A stretch of 64,000 nt of DNA from Selaginella tamariscina (GCA_003024785.1 PUQB01000036.1:204388-268387), one strand, 5' to 3'. Shown: positions 1 to 13,004, counted from the stretch's first letter. Translations and numbers: made by a program. Notes: generated by a model from the letters alone, not told the origin.

Positions 1-462
1 AATGAAAGAACGACTATCTCAACCAAAACATTGCTTGTATTCATCCAATCACTTTCGATCCATATTCTGATACCGATATCATGGATGAGCTAGTGAACTA
101 CTTGGATACGTGCCTCAGAAAGAAGAATCTCGAAAATTTTGTGAGCAGTATCCACCGTATCATACATTTCCTGAAGCTTTTCTTTCTCGTGATATTGAAT
201 TTTATAAAATGAAGGATAGCAACCGGGCGCTTTATAATATTATTCTTAAGGAACGTCAGTTTTTAGATGAGCCTTTATGCAGACCTTTCTTATCACATCT
301 TATGTATTAACAAGGATGGCAACTCCCAATTGCATTCGTGAGAGTGTTAAGTGGTGGCAACAACATCAAGATATTGACCAAAATGATTTGATTAATCCGG
401 AGAGTGATGATTTAGACAAAATGAGGAAATTTCTTTGTATGATAGGAAGAAAGTATTTATAA
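1..462 (+). pseudogene. Unidentified fragmented coding remnant
   Basis: Three plus-strand frames in this stretch read in protein-like composition and seem to follow each other: an early segment with FDPYSDTDIMDELVNYLD, a middle one with SRDIEFYKMKDSNRALYN, and a last one with ESVKWWQQHQDIDQND ending at a stop near 462. No single frame spans them, so this is a frameshifted 3' end of a gene that starts left of the window. The WW followed by a polar stretch loosely recalls hAT transposase C-termini, but no clear family motif is visible and I do not assign a function. The real product is unknown. Confidence 0.3.
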
Positions 463-1799
463 AAAAATTAACATGTTGATAAGAAAATGATTTCATTTGT
501 AATTATGTTTGATAGTATTTCTTCATTATTGTAAACTATTTTTAGAAATAATATGAATATTCTAAGATATTTTAGGAATATTCCTTACTAAGTAAGGTTA
601 TTGAAGGATTAATTATTAATTAATTAATAATTAAAACTTAAGTATTAATTAATAATTTATTTTATATTCTCATTTTCACTCATTATGCCACTTTAGTTAC
701 CAACGTGCATTGTTGTGTTTTGTTCTTATATACGTTTCTAATTTTCTTCTTATTTTACTTCATATAGAACTTAATTAGATTTATGTATTATATATAAAAA
801 ATATAAGAAACTTTATATAATTACTATATGTACATATCCTCCTTAAGATGGTTATTTAGGGATCGCAGACTCTTTTCAATTCCACTTTTTATATTTTATA
901 TGTTTATAATTATGGAGGTTTTTTATTATCACACACCTGTATGTGCGTGCCAGTGTTTTGCCTAGAATGGGCATTTGCATATCCATGTGTTATGCTTTTT
1001 GTATATGTTCTTCATATTCTTTTTCGCTCTGTGTGTATATATATATATGTTTTGTGCATGTATGTGTGTATATCCTTTGTGTATATATATGTATGTTTTA
1101 TGTCTACAATGTACTTATACACTTTCATGAATGTATATGCATATTTATATATGCTCTATGTCTTGTACGTGTCTGTTATATATGATATATTTTCCTTTGT
1201 TATGTGTCCAATGTCCTCTGGGATATACGCTTTGTACTATGTGTGTTTGGTGTATGTATATGTTTTCTATATATCTACGAACACTCTTTATGATTTTATT
1301 GATAGCTAATTTGATTATATAACTAAATTTATTCTTAAGCGCTTATGATTTATGGTTTAAATCATTAATTAATGAAAGTGTATATTCTTAAGTAGTTGTT
1401 GACTATTATATTAGATTTCTTAAGTTTGTACACAACTCCACGGTAAGGATGTGTCAAATAGATATTGAGTAAAAACAATAACATATTTAAGTTTCACCTT
1501 CCAGAAACACACGCACGCACGCACGCACGCATATGTTATCACACCAAGAAATATATGCATATAAGATTAAATGTTATGTTGCTTCTGTACATATCTAAAC
1601 ATGCACTTTTGAGTCAAGTATGGAGTACCGAAAACTTCGTTTGTTCTACAACCATTTATTTAAGTTTTTGTGTACTCTACCATGTAGTGATGTGTTTAAA
1701 TATTGGATTTGAACTTCACATTTGGTACAAGAGACTTATCTGGAGAAGTAAGCAGTTTGAACGCATGCTTGCGCGCGCGCGCGCCACACACACACACAC

Positions 1800-1841
<42 letters not shown>

Positions 1842-2105
1842 TTGTTAAAATCTCCGGCTCTGGCTTTACATATGTATATATAACTATAAAATTTTAAATT
1901 ATCTATTCTAGAAATGTCACTTCACAGTAAGTAGTTTATATTTTCCTGGTTTATGGGTCCTTCCTAGATGAAGCCATTTCCGTATTTCCCAGTCAAATAT
2001 CACAAACACACACGCACGCATGCACTCATGCTGGAATGCAACTATCAAGAGGTATATGTGTATAAATAAAGTGCTGCCATATGTTGCTTCTATACAATTA
2101 CGTCA
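463..2105. other. AT-rich intergenic DNA with simple repeats
   Basis: No gene is supported here. The 900-1330 part is a degenerate TATG/TGTA-rich tract that gives long low-complexity open frames on the plus strand; their Val/Tyr/Cys/Met composition is explained by the repeat. Around 1508-1530 lies a CACG run. Confidence 0.6.
1768..1842. repeat. Compound (GC)n-(CA)n-(TG)n-(GA)n microsatellite
   Basis: A run of alternating GC is followed directly by CA, then TG, then GA dinucleotides. The CA and TG blocks are mutually complementary, so the tract can fold back on itself, and the alternating purine-pyrimidine part could adopt Z-DNA (inference). Confidence 0.85.
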
Positions 2106-2106
2106 A

Positions 2107-2440
2107 ATTAATGGAGGGAACGAAGAAGAATGCGCTTCTCGACTAGGGTTTTTGCGGCACCTGCTGATCGGCAGTGGCGGCGAGTTGAGCTCGTCGGAAA
2201 GGTAAGCGCTTGTGTTTTCCGCAAATTCTAGGGAAATGTCCATAGACATTCTACAGAAATCCCCTGTTTCTCGCATGAAATCCATGCATTAGGTGCGTTT
2301 TCTGGATAAATCTGCTGAATCGCAATGTATTTTTGAGAAAAACCCTTTCTTGAATGACAAGAAAATTGCATAAAATACCTGCTTAGATTTATTTACTTTC
2401 TAACAAAAATCCCTCTTTTCCTGCTTAGCACGAGAATACT
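2107..2440 (+). repeat. Inverted copy of the kinesin-12 5' region
   Basis: This stretch is a near-identical reverse complement of about 12260-12595, which lies at the 5' end of the kinesin-12 gene. It includes the leader exon ending in GTCGGAAAG followed by a GTAAGCGC donor and most of the first intron. Small deletions separate the two copies. At about 2438-2440 the homology stops and sequence matching 21.36-21.56 kb begins, so this segment is a chimera of two regions of the window. It carries no kinesin coding sequence. Confidence 0.85.
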
Positions 2441-4150
2441 TTGCCCTGAATGCAACCCTTTACGGTTCTCCCCATAAAGACGAGGTTCGTACACATTAAT
2501 ATTCTATCAATTTCACACAGTGTCCGTCAGGTTCTTTTACATTGCATACGAAGTTATAGTTTATAGTAAAATTTACAATAATAATGAGTTATAGCGTCAC
2601 TTTGTAAAGTCCATGCTCTCTGCATGTGCAGATATATTGATAATTATTATCAAGTATACAAATATCAAAATATAAATTTAAGTGAGAATTTAAATTCAAT
2701 ATTTAATCACTTAAAAAATAATTATCACCTGTATACAAACTAATTAATCCTTTATCAGTTAAGCCTTTTTTATTTATAAACCTTTTTTAAATATAAATGT
2801 TTAAATAACCTCGGAATTTAGGATAACCTCCCTATGGAAGGAGAAGGGCTTAGTGAGCTTGTTAATTTCTTTACTTCGTGCAAAAACAAAACATGGAGTT
2901 TGTAGTGAAGTCGATGAACAGTGTGAGGCCTCTTTTCTGGACACAGTATACCACAAGGACAAGGCAGTCCAGCGTAGCGGGCATAGAGAGAAGAGGGAGC
3001 GAAAACATCCTCGGCTATTAGAATTCTTCCTGAAAGATGGCTACAGCCGAGTGGCGGGAAGGAAAGGATTCGTTAAAATAATAATCACGTTTATTACGTT
3101 GGATATAGAGAGCTACCTGAAAAGTTCCCAGATGATGTGGCAAACAGAGAGTTTAGATGTAAGTTAGTGGACAAGGAGAAGATAAAAGCCTTTACAATAA
3201 TAACAAGGAAAAAATGGTACCGTATGGTATGTTCTGGTTCCACATTAGCGAGCAGGCACAATATACTACAAGACAATAAGCTATTCAAGAAGAAGTGGAG
3301 GAGGCCATTGTTTTTGCGACCCAACACTTTAGCTGCTTACAAGATGTGGCAGAAAAGCCATCCGGGTGAGAATGTCACAGATAGTAAGAAAAATACCAAA
3401 GTCTTGAGACTAGTCCTATTTGATTGCATTTTAAAGATTATTATGAGTTTTTGGGTTCTACATTTACCTTCCCGGTGGCATGCTACATTATGTGTTCTTT
3501 AGTTACATATATTATAATTTAGATATGTATTGTATTTGTATTGTTTCACAAAAACAAAAAAAAAGGACAGTATTTAATTTGAATAGATTGGATGATTCAG
3601 ATTTTGTATAGTTCAATAATATTATATTAAGGTAAGATGACTTGGGTTAATATATCATATCCTTTTAACTGAATTTTATTTGGAGTCTTAAATTTTGTTA
3701 AATATTTTAATAAGAATATAATTATAAAAAAATAATAATTCTATATTTAAAGGACTTAGTCAATGATACAATATATTATCTAGGTTTTAACATTGTTTCA
3801 AAAACAAAAAATTAACATATTTTAATAATAATAATATTTGATATTTAATTTCACAAAAAAAAAAAAGGACAGTATTTGATGATTAGATTTTGTATAGTTC
3901 AATAATATTATATTAAGGTATATCATATCCTAAATATATGATTTAACTGAATTTTATTTGAGTCTTAAATTTTATTGAATATTTTAATAAATTCTTATAT
4001 TAAAATAAAGATATTATTTAATTGAATGATTTGGATTTTATTTGATTTAATTTTATTTAAGAAATATAATTATAAAAAGATTAATATTTAAAGGGGCTGA
4101 GTCAATGATATAATATATTATCTAGGTTTACCAAAAACAAAAAAATATTA
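2441..4150. repeat. Left arm of large inverted duplication
   Basis: The sequence matches the reverse complement of roughly 20.05-21.56 kb. The match includes the block that reads toward AACCTCGTC/GACGAGGTT, the family X coding stretch and AT-rich DNA beyond it with the phrase AATATATTATCTAGGTTT and its counterpart. The AT-rich outer parts are more diverged by indels. The arms are about 16 kb apart and flank the kinesin/family X block. The outer limit near 4.15 kb is approximate. Confidence 0.75.
2834..3430 (+). pseudogene. Family X copy a (interrupted)
   Basis: This plus-strand copy of the family X gene is closely similar to the minus-strand copy at 20.6-21.2 kb. It starts at the same MEGEGLSELV stretch and keeps the region encoding GYRELPEKFPDDVANREF, but the reading frame changes several times: after the first residues, around 3080, and again around 3170-3290. 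Where the 21-kb copy has the codons for LKNGHFYYV, this copy has a distorted AT-rich sequence. The family is not one I recognise. It is most likely a non-functional duplicate, although the sequence may contain assembly indels. Confidence 0.55.
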
Positions 4151-6100
4151 ACATATTCTAATATAATAAATTTTATATTTTTAATTTTTGTATCTTTTAT
4201 GTTTAATAATTAGAGGTAATATGCTTATAGTGTTGTGTCATATATTTAAAAAGCCAAAATTTTAACCCATAAATCCTATAATTACTGTGTTTATTAAATA
4301 AAGGTCCCTCTTTAAACAAATCCAAGCCGTCAATTTTTTATCGTACTTGAATAGACGGCCACAAACATTAATAGCCATTTATATTAGAAATAACATATAT
4401 ATTAAATATATATGTATTTATTTTATACATGTTCATTATTTCATATATTCTTTATTCTAATAAAATATAAACTTTAATTAAAATATACTTAATCATTGCT
4501 AAACATAGCATATATTATACATTCTTTCTTTCATTTCTTTTAACCATGCAATCAGAGAATATATTTCATTAAGTTTACCTTAAATATAATATATTAGTAT
4601 ATCCTAATCTTTTTTAAAATTGCTATTAATATATAATTAACTCTTTTCAAAATTATTATTTTTTCTGAAACCAATAAAAGAAAGTTATTAAATTTAAATT
4701 AAAAGATTTTTCACTTAAATAATTATATATTTTAATTCTCTTATATACTTAACTAACTACGTGACGTCGAGAGCTCTTAGGCAGACACACTTCAATAAGT
4801 TGAAGTGATTCGATGTTATAACTGAGAATTAATACTTACAAAAATATAACTTTGTATGCGCGTACATGTGATTACTCATTAAAATATGTTTTTAATTAAA
4901 TTATCGTACAGAATGTATTATTCAAATGAATTAAAAAAGAAAAAAAAAGATCATACATAAGCATGTTTAGTTATTTTTGAATGCATTATCAATTATGTAT
5001 TTAGCATATGTAAAACTTAAAACTAAAAAACAATCATGCTTATCTAAATTCATCTGCTGCAAAAATTTATTAAAAATGTTTGCAAAAAACAAATAATTGC
5101 CACACATATTCTCCAATAATGACGTTTATTAATTTAAACTTTTTGAGATAAATTTTCAATTAATATTTTAAATTGTTCTAACTTATGTTGGTTAATAAAT
5201 TTGAAAGGTTTAAATCTAGTTGTGTATCTAAACTATTTATTTTGCATGTATGTGCGTTAAACATAAAAGATCTTTATATTTGTAAAACTTTTTAATGCAA
5301 GCTAATAAACAAGTATATATATATATTATATATTATATAGCATTATTAGTACACAAACAGGTGAAAAATGATTAGTATAATTGATACTCATTGTCAATAA
5401 CTGTAGCCATTAAACATATGCGTTTTAACCACTGATTCCTGTTTAAACTCTGTACGTCTTTAGGTCAATATAATATATATGCAGATCTAAGCACTCGTGT
5501 ACGCGTCTGTATGTATGTATGTGTGCACCATTATATATCTTGTATTACATTCTTAAAAGATGTTCACGATTTATCTACTTATTAAAAGTGAAGGACATTA
5601 ATATAAACGTATAACTATGTATATACACATGCATATGCACAACGCTTACAAATCTACACCAAAATATAAATATATACATACCTTTGCACATACATTGTCA
5701 TTCACATACAACATAACAGAAACTATATTATGTAATATATCTGTTAATTGTGTTTATGATTATATACGTCAGATCTTAAATTGAACGTGGTTTAATACGT
5801 CACCGTGTTTATTCCTACATACATACATACTATATATATACATGTACATGCACATATGGATGTATATCACGAAAAACATATGCATACGCAGTGCTTCATA
5901 AGAATGTGTCCACTCGTGTGGTGTGTGTGTGTGGAAAGGAAAGATCAACTTGCTTTTATTGTAGCAGACTTTAGCCTCCTGCATACATAAATAAGATTTA
6001 GTCCTTGGAAAATATTCGTTTTGTTAACTTACTTCCTCTAACATTTTGCTCCTTTTATTTCCTTAAGCTTTCCCAACCTGAACAATATCAAACAAAGATT
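4150..6100. other. AT-rich intergenic DNA
   Basis: I see no gene. The stretch is AT-rich with short T and A runs, a few ATAT and GTATGTAT tracts, and short low-complexity frames near 5770-5990 that are driven by CATA/TATG repeats. Confidence 0.6.
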
Positions 6101-6110
6101 AATACAACCA

Positions 6111-6467
6111 CTAGCTCAATGACACACACACACACACACAGACCTCAACCTTCACATTGGGATGATCTTCCTTGTATTTTAAAGACTTTCCTACAACAAT
6201 CCCATAGACTTGACCTTTTGTCTTCTTTGTTGAGTCGACCGGCCTTCTGCCGCCTATGAAAAATCTACAGTAGCTGTCATACAGGTACAAATCTGATGTG
6301 ACAAAGTTCGACATCAACATATATGCACGTACCTCTTCAAAAGTGTGTATATCAGTGGGTCTCTTGTTAATCCCGTTAAACTGGTGATATCTACTTTTAC
6401 TCGGGAGGTGGAAGAAGGTCCCACACAAACAGATACCATTAGAACTACTAATATGGGATACGTCCAT
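6111..6467 (-). CDS. Unidentified exon-like segment near family X
   Basis: The minus strand reads openly through two protein-like stretches, one containing HLPSKSRYHQFNGINKRP and the other GGRRPVDSTKKTKGQVYG followed by a lysine-rich end. The first recurs in diverged form at 15.49-15.61 kb (HLPDKRRHHKLIGIYTSKLE), so it belongs to a duplicated region and is probably real coding sequence. A probable splice acceptor and donor flank parts of it. It lies downstream of family X copy b on the same strand and could be a further exon or a separate gene. I do not recognise the family. Confidence 0.35.
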   Translation of the reverse strand: MDVSHISSSNGICLCGTFFHLPSKSRYHQFNGINKRPTDIHTFEEVRAYMLMSNFVTSDLYLYDSYCRFFIGGRRPVDSTKKTKGQVYGIVVGKSLKYKEDHPNVKVEVCVCVCVSLS

Positions 6468-7065
6468 ACGCTATGTCACATACGTACATACGCACATATA
6501 CACACATGTAAGCGTATTGTGTACACGATCTACGTGTATATGAATTGAGACGTGTAACGAATCTAGCTTACAGGAGGTAGAAAATCCGATGTAGCAAATT
6601 CGACATCAACAAAAAACACACACACAAACGAACGCATCACACACACACACACACACACTTGCACCTTATAAATAACAATAAACTCATGACGTTTACTTTT
6701 AGCCTCTCCACACACATACACAAACACATGCCATTAATACTAACTACTTGGGTGACTGACTATAAACGTGTATATCGTACATGTATAGACTACGTCTGTG
6801 TGCGAATGCGTGTGTGAGTGAAGAGAATCGATGTGAATATGTTTTTTGGCCAATTCTAAAAAAGTCGAACATTTAAAAGAACATATATGTATTTCCACGC
6901 ATATTTATGAATGAAGAAGACCTAAAATAAAATCTTAAAACAAAGATATTATTTAATTATACGGAACGAAGGGAATGCAACAAAATACATGAAAAGCATA
7001 TAGACAAATTCTCTAGAAAAATGCATGATTATATAACGCTTCAGACCACAATAGAAGGCACCGCA

Positions 7066-7833
7066 TTAAGCTCTTTCTCGTGAGAACTGCCTGCAAATGA
7101 GCAATATCATCAAGGATGCAATTAAGATTAATAAAGCATACCAATGGTGACTACAAAAGGATGGAACTGCCCTGGTTTTCAGAAACATGTCGAATTCTTT
7201 TCTCATACTCATCTGTGCAGTTGAAACTCTCACCATGCTGCATTTCTCCCACGTGTTGTAAGCAGCTGAAGTGCTGAGTTGCATAAACAATGGCCTCCTC
7301 CATCTTCTTCCGAAACACTTTATTGTCTTGCATATTGTCCTACAAATGAGACATTATGTGAACGTGTGTGCGCGTGTGTGTGTCGCGCGCGCATTGCTAT
7401 ATACATACGTAGCTATGTGTGTGCGTGTGTGTGTTGCATGTCTTATACATACCTGCTTGTGAACGTGGAACCAATGCCAAAGTGGTACCATCTTTCTTTG
7501 TTGTTGTTGTAAGGTTTTTCATCTTCTCCTTGTCCTCTTGCGGACACGTAAAACTCTCTGTTGGCAACGTCATCTGGGAATTTTTCAGGTAGTTCCCTAT
7601 ATCCAACGTAATACAGATACCCTTTCACTAGAACCCTTTCCTCCCAGGCACATGGCAACCTGAATAGAACAATCAGTGTGTGTGTGTGCACGTGTGAGAG
7701 AACGAGAGGTACCAGTCATTACGAAGGAAGACCTCGGGCAGCAGAAGATGCTTCTTCGGCTTTGTCTTCTTGTTACCATTTCGCTGGATTGCCTTCTCCT
7801 TAATGAGAAATGCATGAATTAAGTACCTCATCG

Positions 7834-7867
<34 letters not shown>

Positions 7868-7965
7868 GCGAGAGAGAGAGAGAGAGAGAGAAGAAGACCT
7901 TGACCATGTGTTGTTGTAGATGGACAAATGCTTCTCCAGGTACTGGTCATTTTTCTTCTTAAGAA
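7066..7965 (-). CDS. Family X copy b (multi-exon, frame-interrupted)
   Basis: Reading the minus strand from about 7960 down, exon-like blocks appear in this order: VLKKKNDQYLEKHLSIYNN, then KKTKPKKHLLLPEVFLRNDW, then GYLYYVGYRELPEKFPDDV with YNNNKERWYHFG, then QDNKVFRKKMEEAIVYATQH to a stop near 7066. Blocks are separated by short introns rich in TG/CA repeats. The same blocks appear in the other family X copies, which supports real coding sequence. The protein is basic and lysine-rich with no signal peptide, and its last exon carries a hydrophobic stretch in one frame only. At least one frame change lies in the last exon near 7240. Function unknown; the family appears locally amplified. Confidence 0.45.
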
Positions 7966-8069
7966 CATAGTTAGCACCTAGAACAGAGTAAGATCGTTCA
8001 ACACACACACACACACACACGCATCCACAACTTACTAGTAGAACGCGTTAGAGCTGGCAAGCAACTGTT

Positions 8070-8175
8070 GACGTGGAAACCACTTCCGGCTGAGGTGCTA
8101 GGCCAGGTGGCGGCTGAGGTATCGGGTCACGTGCCGGCTGAGGTATTGGGTCAGGTGGCGGCCGAGGTGACAACT
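8070..8175. repeat. GGCTGAGGT minisatellite
   Basis: About four imperfect units of a GC-rich 24-26-bp repeat built on GGCTGAGGTNNNGGGTCANG stand out from AT-rich surroundings. On the minus strand they would encode a Pro-rich string (PPDPIPQP type); on the plus strand AAEV/PAEV. It lies between the kinesin 3' end and family X copy b and may be a Pro-rich exon of the latter. Confidence 0.7.
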
Positions 8176-8289
8176 GAGACTTTTCTTCCTGTTAACATAT
8201 TACGTTGGAATTGTGGTACACACATTCTATGTATTTATAAGTGTGTGTGTGTGGGTTAAAACCACTTGCCTCGAGCTAGAGAGAAGTGA

Positions 8290-9090
8290 GAAAGGATTGT
8301 TTACTTGGATAGCCTTGGGCTGATGCTTGTCTTTGAGTTTTGTGGTTATCCTCCGAGTAGTCCACTTCTGAAAAAAAAAAAAAGAAAACATTATAATATG
8401 TATAATAAGATTTTGTAGTAATATCTGCATATTATTATATATATGAAATATAATTACAATCGCGTGTGTGTGTTTGAAACCATATGAAACAATCATACAT
8501 ATAAACGTCCTTACATACCTGGGAGGTTTAATGCATGTAATTTACATCACCTCATGCTTAACTATAGCTATATGATTATAATCTTAATACCAATATACAT
8601 ATAGAGGGATAATTAATCTTAATATTTTAACATACCGCTATATATTATAATAGATCTATGTGCATACGATGGGGTTTGAATATGATAGTTATTTAAAAGA
8701 ATGTAAGCGTAAATGACACATACCAATCTCTTTAGATGTCCAATCCGCTTCTTAATAACAGACTCTGCACCCGCTTCCCTTCTCAAATAGGCTGCCAATA
8801 CGTCGTGGCCCTACAAAGTAATAAAGGACACAATTTACTTCATAACATATTAATAAAAGCAATGCATTCCTATGTTACATTTATTATATGATAAGCATCC
8901 GGTAGATCATAAAATTGCATATTTTAAATAGCTTAAAACCAAAACAACGAATAAATGAGAATTATGTATTACCAGTTTCTCCATAATATTTGAGTCTGCA
9001 TTCTTGTCACTGCTCTTAGACTTGAGGTAATTTACTTCTTCCTGCAATGTGATAAGAAATAGAAAAACGATATATAATCAACTATATATA

Positions 9091-9131
<41 letters not shown>

Positions 9132-12100
9132 GGTACCTTTAGCTGCTGAATTTGTTGACGCAAGGGTACAAAATCTCCAAATGTATTCTCGTTTACAATA
9201 GCCTGAGGCAGTGAAGTTAGCACGTACACAGCACCTATGCATGTGCTTATGCCTATATCGTATTTATGTTGTGTGTGTGTGTACTTACATTGTTGCGAAT
9301 GAATTTTGCACGTTGAGCAAATTTCAAAGTACTCAATGTCTCCAACGAGCAACTGCTTGAGGGACTGACAGTAGCTATGATCATTGTTTAGAATTTCCAC
9401 CAAGTGAATCCTGAAATACTTGCTCTATTAAAAGGCATCTTATGTATGTAAGCTATATACAGCTTTTTATTCTACACATATGCCTGTAACTAGGGATAAT
9501 AGGAAATCAACTTACTTGCAGAAGAAATGTCAGTTTTGAGTCACTGTAAGGTACATGGCGTGGTTTGCCATTGGCAGCATCGACAAGAAACCATAATCAC
9601 AAGCCTGTAAAGGACAACAGCTAAAACTAATAGTATTGATAACTTAAAACAATGATACACGCCATCCAGTTTTGCTTATTTGCAGATACACTGAATACAT
9701 ATTTCTTCTTATGAGGTGTATAAGTCCATACCCGAGTGTTGAAAGAGACTTGTTGATATTGGCGGCCTCCTTAAGCCTGTCGCCTTCTGCACCTGAGCTC
9801 TTCTGCCTACGAATAAAAAAGGAATAATGCGGACAACATATAAACTTTATTAAATACATAAATTACGTATATACGTATAGACATGTATATGAGTGCACCT
9901 TTCGGATCCTGCCAAGTCGACTAAATTCAGTCGACCAATCGCGTGTTAATCACAGAATCAGACTCCCACTGTAAGAAGTTAAAAAAACCACACATATATA
10001 TCATAAAATATAGTAGATATACTGTACGTGTGTATATCATGTAGAGCCGGATAGAGATGTTACACCACAAGCATACCTTGCTTTCAACTACACACGTGAA
10101 GACACTGTGAGAGCGACTGCTCTCCGATTCATGTTTGTAGCTGCAACTTTCCTGTTCGATGCCCCCTGGAGGAAACCAGCTTATTAAATATACAGTAGTG
10201 CTATCATAAATAATACTAAAAGCGTATTAAACAGACTTTTAAAGTCATGATTAAATACTTTATATGTTACCTGAAGAAGTAGCTTGATGACATCCTGAAC
10301 GCTTTTGACTTCTACTTCGCTTAAGCTTTCAACATAGACTCCTTTCTTGGCATCTTCTCGAAGCTGAAAAGGAATATGACCAGACTTAGGTGCATGTTAT
10401 TGAGACCAGCAGCTATTTTAACATATGACAGACATACTCATTACTAGCAATATCTAAACAATATAACTTCTACATATTTTATTGAGACTAGCAGCTATTT
10501 TACATATGCAGACACATCCTCATGACTAGCAATATTAAACAATACGACTTCTATAATTACTTAGAAAAGAACTGCGTACTTGCAAGTTGGTGGAAGAAGG
10601 TTCGAGTAAATCAGTTATTTGCTCATTAAAATCTCCAGAAAAGAGCACCTGCAAACGAATTCGAGCCGTTCATTCTTACGGGCTTCTTCTTCCTGAAAGT
10701 GCGGGTTTTGTATTAGACGCCCTCTAGAATATTGATTTCATGTTTATATTTGCAATATAATATTTACTTTGTGTTCATCTAAAATACAATACTCACCGAC
10801 TGGATTCTCAAAAAATAGGTACTCGAATACTCGAGGAATCATTCCTCTTCCTTCGCATTGTTCCTGATCAATATCCGCAATATCTCCAAGCATTGTATGG
10901 GTCTTTCCGCTCCCCGTCTGACAAAGAACGTTATATATAAGCATATCAAAAGTATCTAGATAAGTATAGTAAATAAATACGGTCAGAGTAAACCATGACC
11001 AACCTGACCATAGGCAAACACGCAGTTATTGTATCCTGAAAGACAATTCTCAACCATTGGCAAACCCGAAACTCTGAACAACTTTTCCTGCAAATTATAT
11101 GTATGTGAGCACCAAAGTGCACTAAAACAACTTAACCCTATGATCCATGATAATATCATAAAACGTTTATAAAGAATGTGTGTGGCAAAATGACCTCTCC
11201 AAACACACGAAAGAGCGAGTCAAAAAAGCACGAACCTGACTAATGGTCTCGCAAGCAACGTGATCAAATGTAAACCATGATTCTGGATGTCCAACCCATG
11301 TGAGGTTGTGAGCAGTATCCTGACGAAGGCATCTGCCAGGGCCTTGAAGTGAGACTTCTATAGAACTCAAGGGCCTGATACGGATCAACACCTGCCAACA
11401 TTTCGTCACACAAACTTAAGAACAAATACTATTGAAAGATATTAGAAAATGAAATGTAAGACCGACAAAACTGACAAACTGGCATAAGCATCTGAAAGAA
11501 AAAGAAGTTCCATCTAAAAACGTGTTGCAAAATAACAAGGCAAATAATACTATTGCAGAATGAAAATCATGAAATGAGTACGAAACGGTGAGACCATACA
11601 AAATATGCAGCCCAATAACAACAAAGGAATGAAATGGGCAATACCCACCTGCACATTATGGTCCTGCCAGAAGGACGGATCTTCCTCGAGCTCGAATTGT
11701 GAAGGAAGGGTAGCCTCGCGAGGAATCTCAAAGAACCCGTTCCCTGTTGGGCAGCCCCAGAACGAGTAGCCAAACCTCCTGATTGTACCTAAGAGATCTA
11801 ACATTTTTCTTGGGCGTGCAGGTACTGGGTTGAGCCGAGTTGGGTTCAAAGTGTATGTTTCCTTGGAAGCACGAGGGGTGCTGAACTGGCTAGACGGATG
11901 CTTTTGACACTGTTGAAATGCTGCCGCAAGGCCGCCCGAAATGGAGTAGTTTGCTGCTCGCCGCTTTCAGATCCAGTTTCGTCCTGAGACGAGGTGTCCC
12001 GAGGAGGAAGATGATTCTTCCGTAAGACGAGCTTGGACTTTGGATAATCCCCACCCACATTCTTTTCGGACAAGGGATTCAAACCCTGTACCTTGTTTGT

Positions 12101-12600
12101 TACTATACGCTGGTTTTCCGTGGATTCGCCACAAGTCGGCGCTTTGTCCCTTGAGCGGTATGCTCCCGAACGTCCGCAAAGGCGAAAACTTCGGCATTTT
12201 TCATGATTTTTCTGCCAAAGTCGAAGATTTTTAAAACAATTAACTGGAAAATGCACAAATGCAAGTATCTCGTGCTAAGCAGGAAAAGAGGGATTTTTGT
12301 AGAAAGTAAATAAATTTAAGCAGGCAATTTTCTTGCCATTCAAGAAAGGGTTTTTTCTCAAGAAATACATTGCGATTCAGCAGATTTATCCAGAAAATGC
12401 ACCTAATGCATGGATTTCATGCGAGAAACAGGGGATTTCTGTAGAATGTAGGCAGAAATCTATGGACATTTCCCTAGAATTTGCGGAAAACACAAGCGCT
12501 TACCTTTCCGACGAGCTCTAGCGATCCGCAACTCGCCGCCACTGCCGATCAGCAGGTGCCGCAAAAAAAAACCCTAGTCGAGAAGCGCAAAAAGAAACAC
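8290..12600 (-). CDS. Kinesin-12, phragmoplast-orienting (POK/PAKRP1) type
   Basis: A plus-end kinesin motor of the plant kinesin-12 class, known to act at the phragmoplast and division site. Minus-strand exons in order: an untranslated leader (about 12600-12507); coding from an ATG at about 12204; [16 protein letters not shown] just before the motor (about 11710-11650); [10 protein letters not shown] with [14 protein letters not shown] (11395-11236); [20 protein letters not shown] (about 11089); the P-loop [13 protein letters not shown] (10920-10800); switch I region (10168-10080); switch [10 protein letters not shown] (about 9930); [11 protein letters not shown] (9808-9733); [20 protein letters not shown] (9410-9289); then neck and coiled coil to RRE..ES.IKK..GHLKRL (8810-8724). 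Single-base losses break the frame near 10630, 10123, 9929 and 9387, mostly in homopolymers. The N-terminus before the motor and the C-terminal end are uncertain, and a weak last exon lies near 8370-8290. Family assignment is strong. Confidence 0.88.
9085..9128. repeat. (AT)n tract in kinesin intron
   Basis: A pure run of alternating A and T lies inside the intron before the exon encoding the LRQQIQQLK stretch. Confidence 0.9.
10402..10560. repeat. About 80-bp tandem duplication in kinesin intron
   Basis: Two adjacent imperfect copies, each starting TTATTGAGAC and running through GCAGCTATTTT and ACTAGCAATAT to ACTTCTA, lie between the exon encoding the [11 protein letters not shown] stretch and the one encoding [11 protein letters not shown]. 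They differ by small indels. Confidence 0.8.
12250..12600 (-). promoter_or_regulatory. Kinesin-12 5' leader and first intron
   Basis: On the minus strand an exon ending GTCGGAAAG is followed by GTAAGCGC, a strong plant donor. The intron runs to a TTTTCCAG acceptor just before 12245, upstream of the likely ATG at 12204. The block is GC-richer than its flanks and carries CTAGGGTTT, a common plant 5' leader motif. The whole block is duplicated in inverted orientation at 2107-2440. Confidence 0.6.
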
Positions 12601-13004
12601 AAAAACTTAACAAGAGCCCTAAAATCTCCAAAATACACTACGAATTGAATCGGACGGCAGAGTTTGAAACATCTCATCTAACGGTTTCTGGTTTACACAA
12701 TGCATATCTAAATCGGAATTGGATTATACACAAGAATGCACCTGTTTATGGTGAATTTATGGATTATTGAATTGAATATGGATTGTTCAAATTTCATGTG
12801 AAATGCGTTTTTTGCACATATTAGAAAACACAAAAGAAGCACTTTTGAAATCCAAAACCATCGATTTCATGTAGAAAAGCATAAAAATGGGATTTTTTTT
12901 TGTGCAGATCAAAACAGAAATCTGTGTTCTTGATGTAGAAAAAGCACAAAGAAAATCTGATGTGCAAATTGGACATCAACATATATACAATGATTATATA
13001 GTCA

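Noticed and set aside
1-462. hAT transposase C-terminus
   Set aside because: A WW pair and acidic surroundings are not enough; no conserved dimerisation motif is visible, so only an unidentified remnant is reported.
941-1322. Long Val/Tyr/Cys-rich open frames on the plus strand
   Set aside because: They follow from a TATG/TGTA-rich low-complexity tract, overlap in several frames and show no domain or codon structure.
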